A DNA stretch of 64,000 nt from Ornithinimicrobium sp. (GCF_030537745.1 NZ_JAUNVI010000005.1:24725-88724), one strand, 5' to 3'; shown: positions 8,555 to 19,979, counted from the stretch's first letter. Notes: a model not told the origin generated them from the letters alone. Translations and numbers: made by a program.

Positions 8555-10012
8555 TCAGACCGTGATCGGGGCATCCGTGGGGAGCACCGGCGCAGGCAGG
8601 GTCGTGTCGCCAGTGAGGAACCGGTCCACTGCAGCGGCGCAGGCCCGGCCCTCGGCGATGGCCCAGACGATGAGCGATTGGCCACGCCCCGCGTCGCCTG
8701 CGACGAACACCCCTGGCGCCTCGGTGGCGTACTGCTCGTCCCGCGCGAAGTTGCCGCGGTCAGTAGTGGCGAGTCTGGCGCCGGTGGCCACGACGGGGTC
8801 GGGGCCAGTGAACCCCAGGGCTACCAGGACCAGGTCGGCGGGGATGGTTCGCTCCGTCCCGGCGTGAGCGTCGAAGTGTCCGTCGACCCGCTGACCGTCC
8901 ACGATGTGCACGCCGGTGACAGATCCCTGGGAGGCGATCACCTCTAGGGTGTTGACTCCGAAGACCCGCTCGCCGCCCTCCTCGTGCGATTCACCCACGC
9001 GGTGGATCAGCGGATACGTCGGCCAAGGGTGGTGCTCCGGACGTGCGGTGGGCGGCTGTGGCCGGATGTCCAGTTGGGTGATACTGCGCGCCCCCTGTCG
9101 TATCGCTGTGCCATAGCAGTCAGCGCCCGTGTCTCCACCGCCGATGATCACCACGTCCTTTCCCTCGGCGCTGATAGCTGCCTCATTGCCCAGCGCCTCG
9201 CGGTTGGCGGGGACGAGGTAGGCCATGGCCGGTAGGACGCCACTGACGCCCTGACCCGCGACGCCGAGGACGCGCGGCACCGTTGACCCGACGGCGATCA
9301 CCACAGCATCGAATCGCTGAGAGAGTTCGGTGAGGTTGAGGTCCTCAGGTCCGTTGCCACCGACCTGCACCCCGGTGCGGAACCGGATGCCCTCCGCGCG
9401 CAGTTGGACCAGGCGTCGGTCCAGGACCGACTTCTCCATCTTGAACTCGGGGATGCCATAGCGCAGGAGCCCACCGATTGCGTCATCGCGCTCGTACACG
9501 ACCACCGTGTGACCTGCGCGCCCGAGCTGCTGGGCAGCAGCCAGACCGGCCGGGCCGGAGCCCACCACGGCGATGGTCCTGCCGCTGAGCCACTCGGGCT
9601 CCTGCGGGGTGACCAACCCGTTGTCGAAGGCTCGGTCGATGATCGAGAGCTCCACGGACTTGATGGTCACCGCGGGCTGGCTGATGCCGAGGACGCAAGC
9701 GGTCTCGCACGGTGCAGGGCACAGCCGTCCGGTGAACTCCGGAAAGTTGTTGGTGGTGTGCAGCCGTTCGATCGCCTCGCGGAAGTTGCCGCGCCGGGTC
9801 AGGTCGTTCCACTCCGGGATCAGATTGCCTAACGGACAACCCTGGTGACAGAAGGGGATGCCACAGTCCATGCATCGGCCGGCCTGACGGCGGAGAGCAC
9901 CGTCCTCCTGGGCGGTGTGCACCTCCTTCCAGTCCATGATGCGGACCGGAACGGGCCGGCTGGGCTGGGGCTCGCGGTCTCGGTGGCTAAGGAAGCCGTG
10001 CGGGTCAGCCAC
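8555..10012 (-). CDS. gltD: Glutamate synthase (NADPH) small subunit
   Basis: The 485-residue GltD subunit takes electrons from NADPH through FAD and passes them to GltB for glutamate synthesis from glutamine and 2-oxoglutarate. The N-terminus has the cysteine pattern [14 protein letters not shown] and [12 protein letters not shown] for iron-sulfur clusters. [13 protein letters not shown] binds FAD and GGGDTGADC binds [23 protein letters not shown] closes the FAD domain. The GTG at 10012 is chosen because it overlaps the gltB stop by 8 bp, coupling translation; the frame is open further upstream inside gltB. It meets the pseudouridine synthase gene tail to tail. Confidence 0.96.
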   Translation of the reverse strand: MADPHGFLSHRDREPQPSRPVPVRIMDWKEVHTAQEDGALRRQAGRCMDCGIPFCHQGCPLGNLIPEWNDLTRRGNFREAIERLHTTNNFPEFTGRLCPAPCETACVLGISQPAVTIKSVELSIIDRAFDNGLVTPQEPEWLSGRTIAVVGSGPAGLAAAQQLGRAGHTVVVYERDDAIGGLLRYGIPEFKMEKSVLDRRLVQLRAEGIRFRTGVQVGGNGPEDLNLTELSQRFDAVVIAVGSTVPRVLGVAGQGVSGVLPAMAYLVPANREALGNEAAISAEGKDVVIIGGGDTGADCYGTAIRQGARSITQLDIRPQPPTARPEHHPWPTYPLIHRVGESHEEGGERVFGVNTLEVIASQGSVTGVHIVDGQRVDGHFDAHAGTERTIPADLVLVALGFTGPDPVVATGARLATTDRGNFARDEQYATEAPGVFVAGDAGRGQSLIVWAIAEGRACAAAVDRFLTGDTTLPAPVLPTDAPITV

Positions 10013-13000
10013 TGGAGTCCTCCAGGATAAGTTGCCAGGAGTGGGGGCCGTCGGGGTCGTCCCCTCGGGCCTGGATCTGCTCACGAATGCGTAGGACCCC
10101 GGCATACTGCCGTGGGGTGATCCGGGTGAACCGGGCTGGCCAGTCGGGCGTGGCCAGGATTGCTTGCGCGACGGAGGAGCCGGTGAGGTCGATGTGCTCG
10201 GTGAGCAACGTGTGGAGCAACCCGGCGGGAGCCCCGCCAGGCTCGAGGGCCTCCAGGAGCAGGTCGCCGGAGGTCAAGGCCGCGTGGTTGACCCGTTCGC
10301 GGACCAGATCGAGGCAGTATGCCGTCCCCCCTGACATCCCGGCGCCGAGGTTGCGGCCGGTCGGGCCGAGGATCAGTACCGTGCCACCGGTCATGTACTC
10401 CACGGCATGGTCGCCGACCCCCTCGACCACCGCGATTGCTCCGGAGTTGCGCACGCAGAACCGCTCGCCGACCAGTCCGCGCAGGTTGAGCTGTCCGGAC
10501 GTGGCGCCGTAACCGATGACGTTGCCGGCGATGACCTGGTCTGCGGCGACGTAGTGCCCCGTCTCGGGAGGACGAACCACGATACGGCCACCGGACAGGC
10601 CCTTGCCCACGTAGTCGTTAGCGTCCCCGATCAGGTGCAGGGTGACCCCTCGCGGCAAGAACGCGCCGAGTGACTGCCCCGCCGATCCGGTCAACGTCAC
10701 CTCGATCGTCCCGTCTGCCAGACCGTCCGGGCCGTGGCGACGGGTGACTTCGTGACCCAGCATGGTGCCGACGCTCCGGTTGACGTTGCGCACGCAGAAC
10801 TGCGTCCTGACCGGCTGGCCCTGCTCCAGGGCCGGCGCGGCGGCTGCGATGAGCTGATGGTCCAACGCCCGGTCCAGGCCGTGGTCCTGATCGGTGCTGC
10901 GTCGCCGCGTCGCACCCTCCGGGAGCTTCTCCGCATACAGAATCGGCGTCAAGTCCAGGCCAGCTGCCTTCCAGTGGCCGATCACGGCCTTCGTGTCGAG
11001 GAGCTCGACCCGTCCGATCACCTCATCCAGGCTTCGATAGCCCAGGGAGGCGAGCAGCTCGCGAACCTGCTCAGCGATGAACTGGAAGAAGGTGATCACG
11101 TGCTCGGCCTTGCCGGTGAACCGTGCGCGTAGCTCGGGGTTCTGAGTGGCCACTCCCACTGGGCAGGTGTCCAGGTGGCAGACTCGCATCATCACGCAGC
11201 CGGAAACGACGAGCGGGGCCGTGGCGAAGCCGAACTCCTCGGCTCCGAGCAGCGCCGCAATGACAACGTCGCGCCCGGTCTTGAGCTGTCCGTCGACCTG
11301 GACCGTGATCCGGTCGCGGAGCCCGTTCCGCAGCAGGGTCTGCTGGGTCTCGGCCAGTCCCAGCTCCCAGGGTGTGCCGGCGTGCTTGAGCGAGGTCAGG
11401 GGACTGGCTCCGGTGCCGCCGTCGTGTCCCGAAATGAGGACGACGTCCGCGTGCGCCTTGGAGACCCCTGCGGCGACGGTGCCGACACCGATCTGGCTGA
11501 CCAGCTTGACGTGGATGCGGGCGCGGGGGTTGGCGTTCTTGAGATCGTGGATGAGCTGGGCCAGGTCCTCGATGGAGTAGATGTCGTGGTGTGGGGGCGG
11601 GGAGATGAGGCCCACACCTGGCGTGGAGTGCCGCGTGGCAGCGATCCAGGGGTACACCTTTCCTGGCGGCAACTGGCCGCCCTCGCCGGGTTTGGCTCCC
11701 TGGGCCACCTTGATTTGGATATCGTCCGCGCTGACGAGGTAGGCGCTGGTCACCCCGAATCGGCCCGAGGCAACCTGCTTGATCGCCGATCGGCGCTCGG
11801 GGTCCATCAGCCGATCGAGTTCCTCGCCGCCCTCCCCAGTGTTGGATCGACCGCCGAGGCGGTTCATCGCGATGGCGAGCGTCTCGTGCGCCTCGCGCGA
11901 GATCGACCCGTAGCTCATCGCTCCGGTGGAGAAGCGCTTGACGATCTCGGTAACCGGCTCGACCTCCTCCAGCGGCAACGGTTCTCGGTCCCCGACCAGG
12001 CGCAGCAGCCCACGCAGCGTCATCAGTTGCCGTGACTGGTCGTCGACCAGGTCGGTGTACTGGCGGAAGATGTCGTAGCGGCCGGTGCGCGTGGAGTGCT
12101 GCAGCCGGAACACCGTCTCGGGATTAAAGAGGTGCGGTGGACCCTCCCGGCGCCACTGGTACTCGCCGCCCACCTCAAGGTCACGGTGATAGGGCGGGAT
12201 GCCACTCAGCGGGTAGGCCACGCTGTGCCGTGCAGCTACCTCCCGGGCGATGACGTCGAGGCCGATCCCGTCGAGCTGGCTGGTCGTCCCGGTGAACCAG
12301 CGGTCCATCAACTCGCGCGAGAGGCCTACTGCCTCGAAGGTCTGCGCGCCGCGGTAGGAGGAAACGGTGGAGATGCCCATCTTGCTCATGACCTTGAGCA
12401 CGCCCTTGCCGAGCGCCTTGATGAGGTTCGCGATGGCCAGGTCCGGATCGAGTCCGTCGAGCTGGCGACCGGACCGGCACAGGTCCTCGACCGTCTCCAT
12501 CGCCAGGTAGGGATTGACTGCTGCAGCGCCGTAGGCGATCAGCAGTGCCACATGGTGGACCTCTCGGACGTCGCCCGCCTCCACCAGCAGTCCGACCCTG
12601 GTGCGGGTGTGCTCACGCACCAGGTGGTGGTGGACGGCGCTGGTGAGCAGCAAGGAGGGGATCGGTGCGTGTTCCCGGTCGGCATGCCGGTCGGACAGGA
12701 CGATAAAGAAGGCCCCACGCTCCACGGCCTGCGAGACCTGCACGCAGATCTCCTCGAGCCGTTCGGTGAGCGCCTGCCCACCCCCACCGGCCCGGTAGAG
12801 CCCCCGGATCACCACTGGGGCGAAGTCGGGGTGCAGGCCCTCGAGGTTGATATGGCGCAGTGCGGCCAGCTGGTCGTTGTCGATCACGGGGAAGTCCAGC
12901 ACGACCTGTCGAGCATGGACCGGACTCTCCTCGAGCAGATTCAACTCAGGCCCGGTCGAAGAGCTCAACGACGTGACGACCTCCTCGCGGATCGAGTCCA

Positions 13001-14582
13001 GCGGCGGGTTGGTGACCTGCGCAAACGCTTCGACGAAGTAGTCGAACAGCAACCGGGGGCGCTCGGAGAGGGCGGCGATGGGCGCGTCGGAGCCCATCGC
13101 CCCCAACGGTTCGATCCCGGCCTGCGCCATGGGGGAGAGGATGATTCGAAGCTCCTCCTCGGTATACCCGAAGATCTGCTGACGCCGAGTGACGGAGGCG
13201 TGGGTGTGCCGCACATGGACCCGTTCGGGTAGGTCCGACAGGCGCACGAGATTGGCATCAAGCCAGGCACGGTAGGGCTGGGCAGCGGCCAACTCCTGTT
13301 TCAGGGCCCGGTCGTCGACGATCTCGCCGAGGGCGGTGTCCACCAGGAACATCCGTCCTGGCTCGACCCGGCCCTTGGCCACGACGGAGTCTTCCGGGAT
13401 GGGCAGCACACCGGACTCGGATGCCAGCACGATCAACCCGTCCTGAGTGACCAAGTACCGGGCGGGGCGCAGCCCGTTGCGGTCCAGAACCGCCCCGACC
13501 AGGGTCCCGTCGGTGAACACCAGGTTCATCGGGCCATCCCAGGGTTCCATCAGCGTGGCGTGGAACTCGTAGAATGCCCGGAGGTCGTCAGGGAGCTCGG
13601 CGTTGTTCTCCCACGCTTCTGGGACCATCATCAGGAGAGCGTGCGGCAGGGTGCGCCCGCCGAGATGCAGCAACTCCACCACTTCGTCAAAGGTTGCCGA
13701 ATCGCTGGCCCCGGGGGTGCAGATGGGCAGCGCGCGGGACAGGTCGCCTGGGAACACGGGGCTGGACAGTTTGCTCTCTCGCGCGTGCATCCAGTTGCGG
13801 TTGCCGCGGACGGTGTTGATCTCGCCGTTGTGCGCGATGACGCGGTAGGGGTGGGCCAGCGGCCACGACGGAAACGTGTTGGTCGAGAAGCGAGAGTGGA
13901 CGATGGCCAGCTCGGACTCGTAGAACGGGTCGGTGAGGTCGGGGAAGAACTGAGCCAGTTGGCTGGTGGTCAGCATGCCCTTGTAGGTGATGGTCCGCGA
14001 AGAGAGTGAGACCGGGTAGCACTGGGTCTCGCGCTCGATGATCTTGCGCGCCAACCAGACCCGGCGCTCCAGATCCAGACCCGACTCACCCGATCGGGAG
14101 GCGACCACCAGTTGCCGGATGAGCGGCATAGCGGCCCGCGCGGTCGGACCGACGATCTCGGGCCGGGTCGGCACCTCACGCCAGGCCAGGACGTGAAGAC
14201 CAGACTGCTCCAGGATCTCCGTGACCCGGTCGCGGACCGGGCCCTCAACCTGGTCCGCCGGCAGGAATAGCAGCCCCACGGCATAGTGCCCCGCGGCTGG
14301 GAGGTTGACGTCGAGCACGGAGCGCAGGAAGCGGTCCGGGATCTGGGTCAGGATGCCGGCACCGTCCCCCGAGTCTGGCTCAGCGCCGACCGCGCCGCGG
14401 TGGTTCAGGTTGTGCAGGGCGGTGATCGCGTGGGCCACGATGTCGTGCCCTGGATAGCCCCGCAACGTCGCGACGAGGGCCACTCCACAGGCGTCATGCT
14501 CGTGGGTGCCGTCGTATAGGCCGGGTTCCCGCCCCGGGGCCGTGCGGAGGTGGCGGGTCGAGGAAGAAGAGCTCTGGATCAT
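10005..14582 (-). CDS. gltB: Glutamate synthase (NADPH) large subunit
   Basis: This protein of about 1525 residues carries out ammonia assimilation with GltD. The N-terminal glutaminase domain has [16 protein letters not shown], whose cysteine becomes the nucleophile after propeptide removal. The central and FMN synthase domains follow, with [28 protein letters not shown] and the 3Fe-4S cysteines in [19 protein letters not shown]. The C-terminal beta-helix has GXGXG-like repeats ([16 protein letters not shown]). The ATG at 14582 puts the nucleophile 28 residues in, a plausible propeptide; an ATG at 14606 is an alternative. The upstream region, shared with a divergent glycosidase, is relatively AT-rich (14705-14750) and probably holds the promoters. 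I could not identify a convincing GlnR box. Confidence 0.96.
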   Translation of the reverse strand: MIQSSSSSTRHLRTAPGREPGLYDGTHEHDACGVALVATLRGYPGHDIVAHAITALHNLNHRGAVGAEPDSGDGAGILTQIPDRFLRSVLDVNLPAAGHYAVGLLFLPADQVEGPVRDRVTEILEQSGLHVLAWREVPTRPEIVGPTARAAMPLIRQLVVASRSGESGLDLERRVWLARKIIERETQCYPVSLSSRTITYKGMLTTSQLAQFFPDLTDPFYESELAIVHSRFSTNTFPSWPLAHPYRVIAHNGEINTVRGNRNWMHARESKLSSPVFPGDLSRALPICTPGASDSATFDEVVELLHLGGRTLPHALLMMVPEAWENNAELPDDLRAFYEFHATLMEPWDGPMNLVFTDGTLVGAVLDRNGLRPARYLVTQDGLIVLASESGVLPIPEDSVVAKGRVEPGRMFLVDTALGEIVDDRALKQELAAAQPYRAWLDANLVRLSDLPERVHVRHTHASVTRRQQIFGYTEEELRIILSPMAQAGIEPLGAMGSDAPIAALSERPRLLFDYFVEAFAQVTNPPLDSIREEVVTSLSSSTGPELNLLEESPVHARQVVLDFPVIDNDQLAALRHINLEGLHPDFAPVVIRGLYRAGGGGQALTERLEEICVQVSQAVERGAFFIVLSDRHADREHAPIPSLLLTSAVHHHLVREHTRTRVGLLVEAGDVREVHHVALLIAYGAAAVNPYLAMETVEDLCRSGRQLDGLDPDLAIANLIKALGKGVLKVMSKMGISTVSSYRGAQTFEAVGLSRELMDRWFTGTTSQLDGIGLDVIAREVAARHSVAYPLSGIPPYHRDLEVGGEYQWRREGPPHLFNPETVFRLQHSTRTGRYDIFRQYTDLVDDQSRQLMTLRGLLRLVGDREPLPLEEVEPVTEIVKRFSTGAMSYGSISREAHETLAIAMNRLGGRSNTGEGGEELDRLMDPERRSAIKQVASGRFGVTSAYLVSADDIQIKVAQGAKPGEGGQLPPGKVYPWIAATRHSTPGVGLISPPPHHDIYSIEDLAQLIHDLKNANPRARIHVKLVSQIGVGTVAAGVSKAHADVVLISGHDGGTGASPLTSLKHAGTPWELGLAETQQTLLRNGLRDRITVQVDGQLKTGRDVVIAALLGAEEFGFATAPLVVSGCVMMRVCHLDTCPVGVATQNPELRARFTGKAEHVITFFQFIAEQVRELLASLGYRSLDEVIGRVELLDTKAVIGHWKAAGLDLTPILYAEKLPEGATRRRSTDQDHGLDRALDHQLIAAAAPALEQGQPVRTQFCVRNVNRSVGTMLGHEVTRRHGPDGLADGTIEVTLTGSAGQSLGAFLPRGVTLHLIGDANDYVGKGLSGGRIVVRPPETGHYVAADQVIAGNVIGYGATSGQLNLRGLVGERFCVRNSGAIAVVEGVGDHAVEYMTGGTVLILGPTGRNLGAGMSGGTAYCLDLVRERVNHAALTSGDLLLEALEPGGAPAGLLHTLLTEHIDLTGSSVAQAILATPDWPARFTRITPRQYAGVLRIREQIQARGDDPDGPHSWQLILEDSSG

Positions 14583-14806
14583 GGCACCGTCCGCACCGGG
14601 CGGCATGGAGCCGCGTGGAAATGTGTCGGGACGGCTCCGGCCCGGTGTGGCGCAGCAGATGGGGCATTCCCAGGCCTGCTGTGGAGACTGTGGACGCTGC
14701 AGACAGGAAATATTCACAGCGTCACATAACTATGCAGGAGAGTGTATCGCCTCAGAGGTCTTCCGCGCGACCTGCGGATCACGGCCAACGCTGCGACGAT
14801 AGGCCG

Positions 14807-16687
14807 ATGCATATGAGCACCGATACCCCGCAGCCCGTCCCGATCGGTGACTACGCCTTCGTCGGTGATCTGCGGACCGCCGCGCTCATCTCCCCGACGG
14901 GCAGCGTCGACTGGTTGTGCCTGCCGCGTTTCGACTCCCCGTCGGTGTTCAGCGCGCTGCTGGGGACGCCCGACAACGGCCGCTGGCTGATCGGCATCGT
15001 CGATGGCCGGGTGGAGGGGCGCGACTACCTCGAAGACACCTTCGTGCTGCGCACTAGGTGGCGCGCGCCCGGTGGGACCGCCGAGGTGCTCGACTGGATG
15101 CCCATCGGTCAGGATTGCTCAGACTTGGTGCGTCATGTGCGGTGCACCGAGGGCACGGTCGAGGTGGAGCACGACCTGTGTATGCGCTTTTCCTATGGCG
15201 ACGTCGTGCCCTGGGTCCAACGCATCCACGTCGATCGAGAGGACGGATCGACCGAGGAGGTCCTCCACGCCGTCGGTGGACCTGCGGCACTGGCCCTGCA
15301 CGGGCCCCTGCCCACGGCCGCGCCCGGGGAGCAGCGGCACCGCGCACGTCATACCTTGCGCCAGGGTGAGGAGTTGATCTGGGTGCTGACGGGGCAAGAC
15401 TCGTGGCGCGACGTGCCGCCGATGATGGACGTCGCCACCGAGCTGGACGCGACGATCGCGAACTGGCACGGGTGGGCCAGCTCGATCGATGCGCACGGAC
15501 CATGGGCCGGGCAGGTGCGGCGCTCACTTCTCGTGCTACGCGCGCTGACCCATGCGGACACCGGTGGCATTGTGGCGGCGGCGACCACCTCGCTGCCGGA
15601 GGAGTTGGGCGGCAGCCGCAACTGGGACTACCGCTACACCTGGCTGCGCGACTCCGCGCTGACCCTCGAGGCGACGATGGCGCATGGCTTCGACGGAGGC
15701 GCTGCGGCGTGGCGGCAGTGGCTGCTCCGGGCGGTGGCCGGCGATCCGCAGGACATGCTGATCATGTATGGCGTGGGCGGTGAGCGTGACCTCCTCGAGC
15801 GCGAGCTGCCGCACCTAGCGGGGTATGCGGCGTCCCGCCCTGTGCGTGTCGGCAACGGTGCGGTGGGCCAGTACCAGGCGGACGTGATCGGTGAGGTGCT
15901 GATCGCGCTCGCGCAACTGCGGGACGGCGGTCGGGAGGAAGACAAGTTTTCGTGGGCACTGCAGCGGGCGATGCTCGACGTGCAGACGCGACGCTTCGAC
16001 CAGCCTGATCACGGGATCTGGGAGATGCGAGGGGAGCCGCACTTCTTCACGCACGGTCGGGTGATGATGTGGGCGGGCTTTGACCAGGCTGTCAGGGCAG
16101 TGGAGGAGCATGGGCTGTCGGGGGACGTGGACCAGTGGCGTCAGCTGCGGGGCAGGCTGCGCGAAGAGATCGAGGAGCGGGGGATCGGGCCGGACGGGGC
16201 CTTCCGCCAAGCCTATGGAAACACACTCGTCGACGCCTCGTTGCTGCAGATCCCGCAGACCGGGTTCGTCGCTTACGACGACCCGCGGATGCTCGCGACG
16301 GTGGCCAGGATCGAGGCGGAGTTGGTCGACGACCACGGCTACGTGCACCGCTACCGCACCGGACATGGCATGGACGGGCTGCCTGGCGGCGAGGCGTCGT
16401 TCCTCATCTGCAGTTTCTGGCTCGTCGAGCAGTATGCGCACTCGGGCCGCCTGGAGGTTGCGAAGGACCTGATGAACAAACTCACGGGCACTGCGGGCGA
16501 GCTCGGGCTTCTCGCCGAGCAGTACGACCCCGTCGCGGGGCGGATGCTTGGCAACTATCCTCAGGCCTTCAGTCACCTGGGCCTGATCAGGGCCGCCTCG
16601 GCGATTGAACTATGCAGTGACCGCCCCCACCCCGAACCCCCCGGCGCGCGTTACGGCACGGCGGCCCGCGTCTCGGACAGTGACTGA
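14807..16687 (+). CDS. Glycoside hydrolase family 15 protein (trehalase/glucoamylase-like)
   Basis: The 626-residue protein has the two-domain GH15 layout: a beta-rich N-terminal domain (PIGDYAFVGDLRTAALISPTG, VDWLCLPRFDSPSVF) and an (alpha/alpha)6 barrel. GSRNWDYRYTWLRDSALTLEA is the hallmark substrate-binding segment and GIWEMRGEPHFFTHGRV carries the expected catalytic acid. No signal peptide is visible, so it should be cytoplasmic. Actinobacterial GH15 proteins of this length include trehalases, so trehalose turnover is the likeliest role; a glucoamylase or dextranase specificity cannot be excluded. The ATG at 14807 is preferred (a second ATG lies 6 bp on), because upstream frame sequence is not family-like. 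It diverges from gltB. Confidence 0.88.
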   Translation: MHMSTDTPQPVPIGDYAFVGDLRTAALISPTGSVDWLCLPRFDSPSVFSALLGTPDNGRWLIGIVDGRVEGRDYLEDTFVLRTRWRAPGGTAEVLDWMPIGQDCSDLVRHVRCTEGTVEVEHDLCMRFSYGDVVPWVQRIHVDREDGSTEEVLHAVGGPAALALHGPLPTAAPGEQRHRARHTLRQGEELIWVLTGQDSWRDVPPMMDVATELDATIANWHGWASSIDAHGPWAGQVRRSLLVLRALTHADTGGIVAAATTSLPEELGGSRNWDYRYTWLRDSALTLEATMAHGFDGGAAAWRQWLLRAVAGDPQDMLIMYGVGGERDLLERELPHLAGYAASRPVRVGNGAVGQYQADVIGEVLIALAQLRDGGREEDKFSWALQRAMLDVQTRRFDQPDHGIWEMRGEPHFFTHGRVMMWAGFDQAVRAVEEHGLSGDVDQWRQLRGRLREEIEERGIGPDGAFRQAYGNTLVDASLLQIPQTGFVAYDDPRMLATVARIEAELVDDHGYVHRYRTGHGMDGLPGGEASFLICSFWLVEQYAHSGRLEVAKDLMNKLTGTAGELGLLAEQYDPVAGRMLGNYPQAFSHLGLIRAASAIELCSDRPHPEPPGARYGTAARVSDSD

Positions 16688-16706
16688 CGGAGGGTGCGCA
16701 GTCTTC

Positions 16707-17708
16707 TCAGCTCTTGAGACGGACCATGCCTTCCTGGCCGACCGTGGCGAGCAGGGTGCCGTCCTGGGCATACATCTGTCCGAGCCCGAGGCCCCGTCCG
16801 GACTGGGCAGAGGGTGAAGACTGGGTGTAGAGGACCCAGTCGTCCACGCGAGCCGGGCGGTGGAACCACATGGAGTGGTCCAGGCTCGCCGGGCGCAGGC
16901 GTGGGTCGCCCCAGCTGATGCCATGGCGGCGCAGGATGGGCTCGAGCAAGACGTAGTCCGAGCCGTAGGCCAGGATCGCCGCGTGCAGCAGGTCGTCGTC
17001 GGGCAGCGGTCGGTCCACGCGCATCCAGACCGACTGCTCCGCCGGGCCGGGTCCGGTCGGCTGGAGGAGCAGACGCTCGACGTGACGCAGGTCCAGCGCG
17101 CGGCGACGAGCAAAGTGCTTGGCGACGGGGTTGTCCACCTTGGCCAGGATGTCGCGGTCAGAACGGAAGTTGTCCGGGCCCGGCACGTCCGGCATCGGGT
17201 CCTGATGTTCCAGGCCCTCGGACTCCTCCTGGAACGACATGATGATCGACATCAGGATTCGACCCTCCTGAATGGCGTGGACGCGACGGGCCGAGAAGCT
17301 GTGTCCGTCGCGCATCCCTTCGACGAGGAACCGGATCGGCTTACTCGCGTCGCCAGCGCGCAGGAAGTAGCCGTGCATCGAGTGGATGTGCCGTTTGCCC
17401 TGACCGGTGTCAGGCACCCGCTCAACCGTCCGACCTGCGGCGATGACGCACTGTGCGAGCACCTGACCGCCAAAGACCCGGCCGTGCGGTTGCGGCTGGC
17501 TGCGGCCGACGAAGACGTCACCCGGTGACACGCCAAGGTCTCCGGTCGCGTCGTTCGGCGACGCTACCTGGATCGTGGTGGAGCCCTCCCATTTGAGGTC
17601 CAGTACGTCGAGCAGATCATCGATGGGATCGTCCAACACTCCGTCAGTCACCTTGCCGAGCCTAATGGTCCCGGTAGGGGCGCTCGCCAGCGAGTCGACC
17701 CTCGACAT
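16707..17708 (-). CDS. tesB: Acyl-CoA thioesterase II (TesB family)
   Basis: This double hot-dog protein hydrolyses acyl-CoA to free acid and CoA in the cytoplasm. DVFVGRSQPQPHGRVFGGQV and SMHGYFLRAGDASKPIRF mark the first hot-dog, and ASLDHSMWFHRPARVDDW marks the second, all strongly TesB-like. The total of 333 residues is longer than E. coli TesB because of an N-terminal extension. The first ATG is used, but a GTG at 17651 would remove 19 residues that look unlike the family, and neither has a clear ribosome site. It converges with the GH15 gene and is followed on its upstream side by a direct repeat next to lutC. Confidence 0.9.
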   Translation of the reverse strand: MSRVDSLASAPTGTIRLGKVTDGVLDDPIDDLLDVLDLKWEGSTTIQVASPNDATGDLGVSPGDVFVGRSQPQPHGRVFGGQVLAQCVIAAGRTVERVPDTGQGKRHIHSMHGYFLRAGDASKPIRFLVEGMRDGHSFSARRVHAIQEGRILMSIIMSFQEESEGLEHQDPMPDVPGPDNFRSDRDILAKVDNPVAKHFARRRALDLRHVERLLLQPTGPGPAEQSVWMRVDRPLPDDDLLHAAILAYGSDYVLLEPILRRHGISWGDPRLRPASLDHSMWFHRPARVDDWVLYTQSSPSAQSGRGLGLGQMYAQDGTLLATVGQEGMVRLKS

Positions 17709-17711
17709 CGT

Positions 17712-17806
17712 CTGGCGGGGGACAGGTCACCCAGGTGAGTGGCTCGTGCACGCCATACCGCCGGCTGGCGGGGACAGGTCACTCAGGTGAGTGGCTAATG
17801 CACGCC
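17712..17806. repeat. Imperfect direct repeat of about 43 bp at the lutC end
   Basis: Two copies, 17712-17754 and 17765-17806, share the frame CTGGCGGGGGACAGGTCAC, then CAGGTGAGTGGCT, then TGCACGCC, differing at a few positions. Copy 2 contains the near-palindrome CACTCAGGTGAGTG. Copy 2 overlaps the last codons of lutC, so the extreme C-terminus of LutC (after GVHGPRTLDVII) includes repeat-derived sequence. Copy 1 lies between lutC and tesB. No transposase is nearby. It may be a short interspersed element or a terminator duplication. Confidence 0.75.
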
Positions 17807-18471
17807 GGGCCGCCACGGCGCACGTCCGGTGGTGAGGGGGTGGTGATGATGATGACGTCCAGGGTGCGGGGGCCGTGGACTCCTTCGACACGGTTGAGCT
17901 CGATGTCGCTGGTGGCGCTGGGTCCGCTGATCCAGGTCAGTGGGCGGCTGGGGTCGAGCAGGGCTACCGCATGCGGGACGTCGTGGACGACCTGGTCGGC
18001 GCGGATGACGCAGACGTGCTGGTCGGGGACCAGGGTGAGCGCGCGACGGCCCTGGTCCGGGGTGTGGTCGAGGACGATCGTGCCGGTAGTGGCGACACCG
18101 ACCCGAGCCGCGGTCACCACGGCATCGATCGCGTCGAGCCGGTCCGGGGTGAGCTGTTCGTCGGCGACCAAGCTGATCCCGCTCTCGTGCAGGTCGGCCA
18201 CCCAGGATGCTTCGAGCCCGTCGGGCACCACGACGGTGCGTGCGCCCCCTCGGTGCAGGGCGGCTGCGATCGTCGCGCCCACTTGCGGCAGCGCGCAGCG
18301 GACCACGGTGGCGCGATAGTCGGCGACGTTCTCGGCGAAGAGATCCAGCGTCTGGTCCGGCCCCGGCGACTCGACAGCGATGAAAGGGACGTTGCCGCGG
18401 GCGCCCACGGCCGTGGCCACGTCCTCGGTCGCCTCGCGCAACCGGCCCAAGATCTCTTCCCGGGCGCTCAC
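17779..18471 (-). CDS. lutC: L-lactate utilization protein LutC (LUD domain)
   Basis: This protein of 230 residues belongs to the LUD family. With LutA and LutB it forms the iron-sulfur complex that oxidises L-lactate to pyruvate. The block VTAARVGVATTGTIVLDH and the ending VEGVHGPRTLDVII are typical. The GTG at 18471 overlaps the lutB stop by 4 bp (GTGA), which sets this start over a longer frame reaching 18519. The C-terminus is about 20 residues longer than the usual end and runs into a direct repeat. It is the last gene of lutABC. Confidence 0.92.
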   Translation of the reverse strand: MSAREEILGRLREATEDVATAVGARGNVPFIAVESPGPDQTLDLFAENVADYRATVVRCALPQVGATIAAALHRGGARTVVVPDGLEASWVADLHESGISLVADEQLTPDRLDAIDAVVTAARVGVATTGTIVLDHTPDQGRRALTLVPDQHVCVIRADQVVHDVPHAVALLDPSRPLTWISGPSATSDIELNRVEGVHGPRTLDVIIITTPSPPDVRRGGPACISHSPE

Positions 18472-19979
18472 GAGCTTTCCTCCGGGCTCTCGGAGTCGCC
18501 GTGGGTCCTGGCCCACCACTGGCGGAACGTCTCACGTGGTGGCGTCGGCACGTCGCGAGCCTGGGTCCATGCGCCCAGGCCGGGGACGCTGCGGATCGTC
18601 CGGTTGCCGATGACGCGGCTGCCGAGGGTCGCGGCTCGCTGCGCCGCCTCCAGCCGGCGGTGGTCGCCGAACGTCCAGGCGGCGGCCTTCATCCCCAGCG
18701 CCTCGGGGGAGCGGCGCGAGGACTCGTCGACGACCTGGGTGCGCAGGTCGACGAGCATCGCGGGTATGTCGATCCGCACCGGGCAGGCGTCGAAGCACGC
18801 GCCGCACAGTGACGATGCGAACGGCAAGGAGCGGTCGATCGGGGTCCCGGTGCCGCGGAGCGCAGGGTTGAGGACGGCACCGATCGGGCCGGGATAGACC
18901 GAGCCATAGGCGTGGCCGCCGGCGCGTTCGTAGACGGGGCAGACGTTGAGGCAGGCCGAGCAACGGATGCAGCGCAGCGCCTGCCGCCCAAGCTCGTCGG
19001 CGAGCACGTGGCTGCGTCCGTTGTCGAGCAGCACGACGTGGACCTCTTGCGGCCCGTCGCCGTCGTGCACGCCGGTCCACATCGAGGTGTAGGGGTTCAT
19101 CCGCTCGCCGGTGCTGGACCGCGGCAGCAGCTGCAGCATGGTGCCCAGGTCGGCAAAGCTCGGCAGCACCTTCTCGACGCCGACCACCGAGATCAACGTC
19201 TGCGGCAGCGTCAGGCACATGCGGCCGTTGCCCTCGGACTCGACGACGACGAGCGTGCCGGTGTCCGCGATCGCGAAGTTGGCCCCGGAGATGGCGACGG
19301 TGGCGCGGAGGAACTTTTCCCGTAGGTGCAGGCGTGCGGCCTCCGCCAGCCGGGCGGGCTCATCGGTGAGGTCCGGTGGTGCGGGGCGGCCGACCTGGCC
19401 CATCTCGCGCAGGAAGATCTCCCGGATCTCCGCCCGGTTGCGGTGGATCGCCGGGACCAGGATGTGGCTGGGGAGGTCGTGCCCGAGCTGCACGATGAGC
19501 TCGGCGAGGTCGGTCTCCCAAGCATCGATCCCGGCTGCCTCGAGCGCCTCGTTGAGCTCGATCTCCTGGGTCGTCATCGACTTGACCTTGACGACTTCCT
19601 GCGCGCCCTTGGCCCGCACGAGATCGACGATGATCCGGTTGGCTTCGGCGCCGTCACGGGCCCAGTGCACGGTCGCGCCGCGGCTGATGAGATTGGTCTC
19701 GAGCTGCTCCAGATAAGGGGGCAGGTGGTGCAGCGCCTCGTCCTTGGCCTCGGCGCCGGCCACCCGCAGGTCCTCCCATGCCTCGACCTCGCCGACCACC
19801 TGCGCGCGCTTGGCGCGGATCGTGGCAGTGGCATGAGCGAGATTGTGTCGTTGCTGGGTGTTGGCCAGGGCTTTGCGGGCCGCGTGCGGGAAGTCGGGCA
19901 TGCCGATGAAGGTCGCGCTCGTGGCCTGCGGCGGGGCGGGGTGTCGGTGCGCGTCGTGCTGCGTGGGTGCCGAGCTCAT
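18468..19979 (-). CDS. lutB: L-lactate utilization iron-sulfur protein LutB
   Basis: The 503-residue protein carries a LUD domain (about residues 90-290, with the block GANFAIADTGTLVVVESEGN) followed by two 4Fe-4S motifs, CIRCSACLNVCPVY and CGACFDACPVRID. A C-terminal DUF3390-like region ends with PPRETFRQWWARTHG. It is the central electron-transfer subunit of the LutABC L-lactate dehydrogenase complex. The ATG at 19979 overlaps the lutA stop (ATGA). The frame stays open far upstream inside lutA, but that extension is arginine-rich shadow sequence. Confidence 0.95.
   Translation of the reverse strand: MSSAPTQHDAHRHPAPPQATSATFIGMPDFPHAARKALANTQQRHNLAHATATIRAKRAQVVGEVEAWEDLRVAGAEAKDEALHHLPPYLEQLETNLISRGATVHWARDGAEANRIIVDLVRAKGAQEVVKVKSMTTQEIELNEALEAAGIDAWETDLAELIVQLGHDLPSHILVPAIHRNRAEIREIFLREMGQVGRPAPPDLTDEPARLAEAARLHLREKFLRATVAISGANFAIADTGTLVVVESEGNGRMCLTLPQTLISVVGVEKVLPSFADLGTMLQLLPRSSTGERMNPYTSMWTGVHDGDGPQEVHVVLLDNGRSHVLADELGRQALRCIRCSACLNVCPVYERAGGHAYGSVYPGPIGAVLNPALRGTGTPIDRSLPFASSLCGACFDACPVRIDIPAMLVDLRTQVVDESSRRSPEALGMKAAAWTFGDHRRLEAAQRAATLGSRVIGNRTIRSVPGLGAWTQARDVPTPPRETFRQWWARTHGDSESPEESS

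Noticed and set aside
14583-14806. GlnR box between gltB and the GH15 gene
   Set aside because: The AT-rich region has no pair of half-sites that matches the GlnR consensus convincingly.
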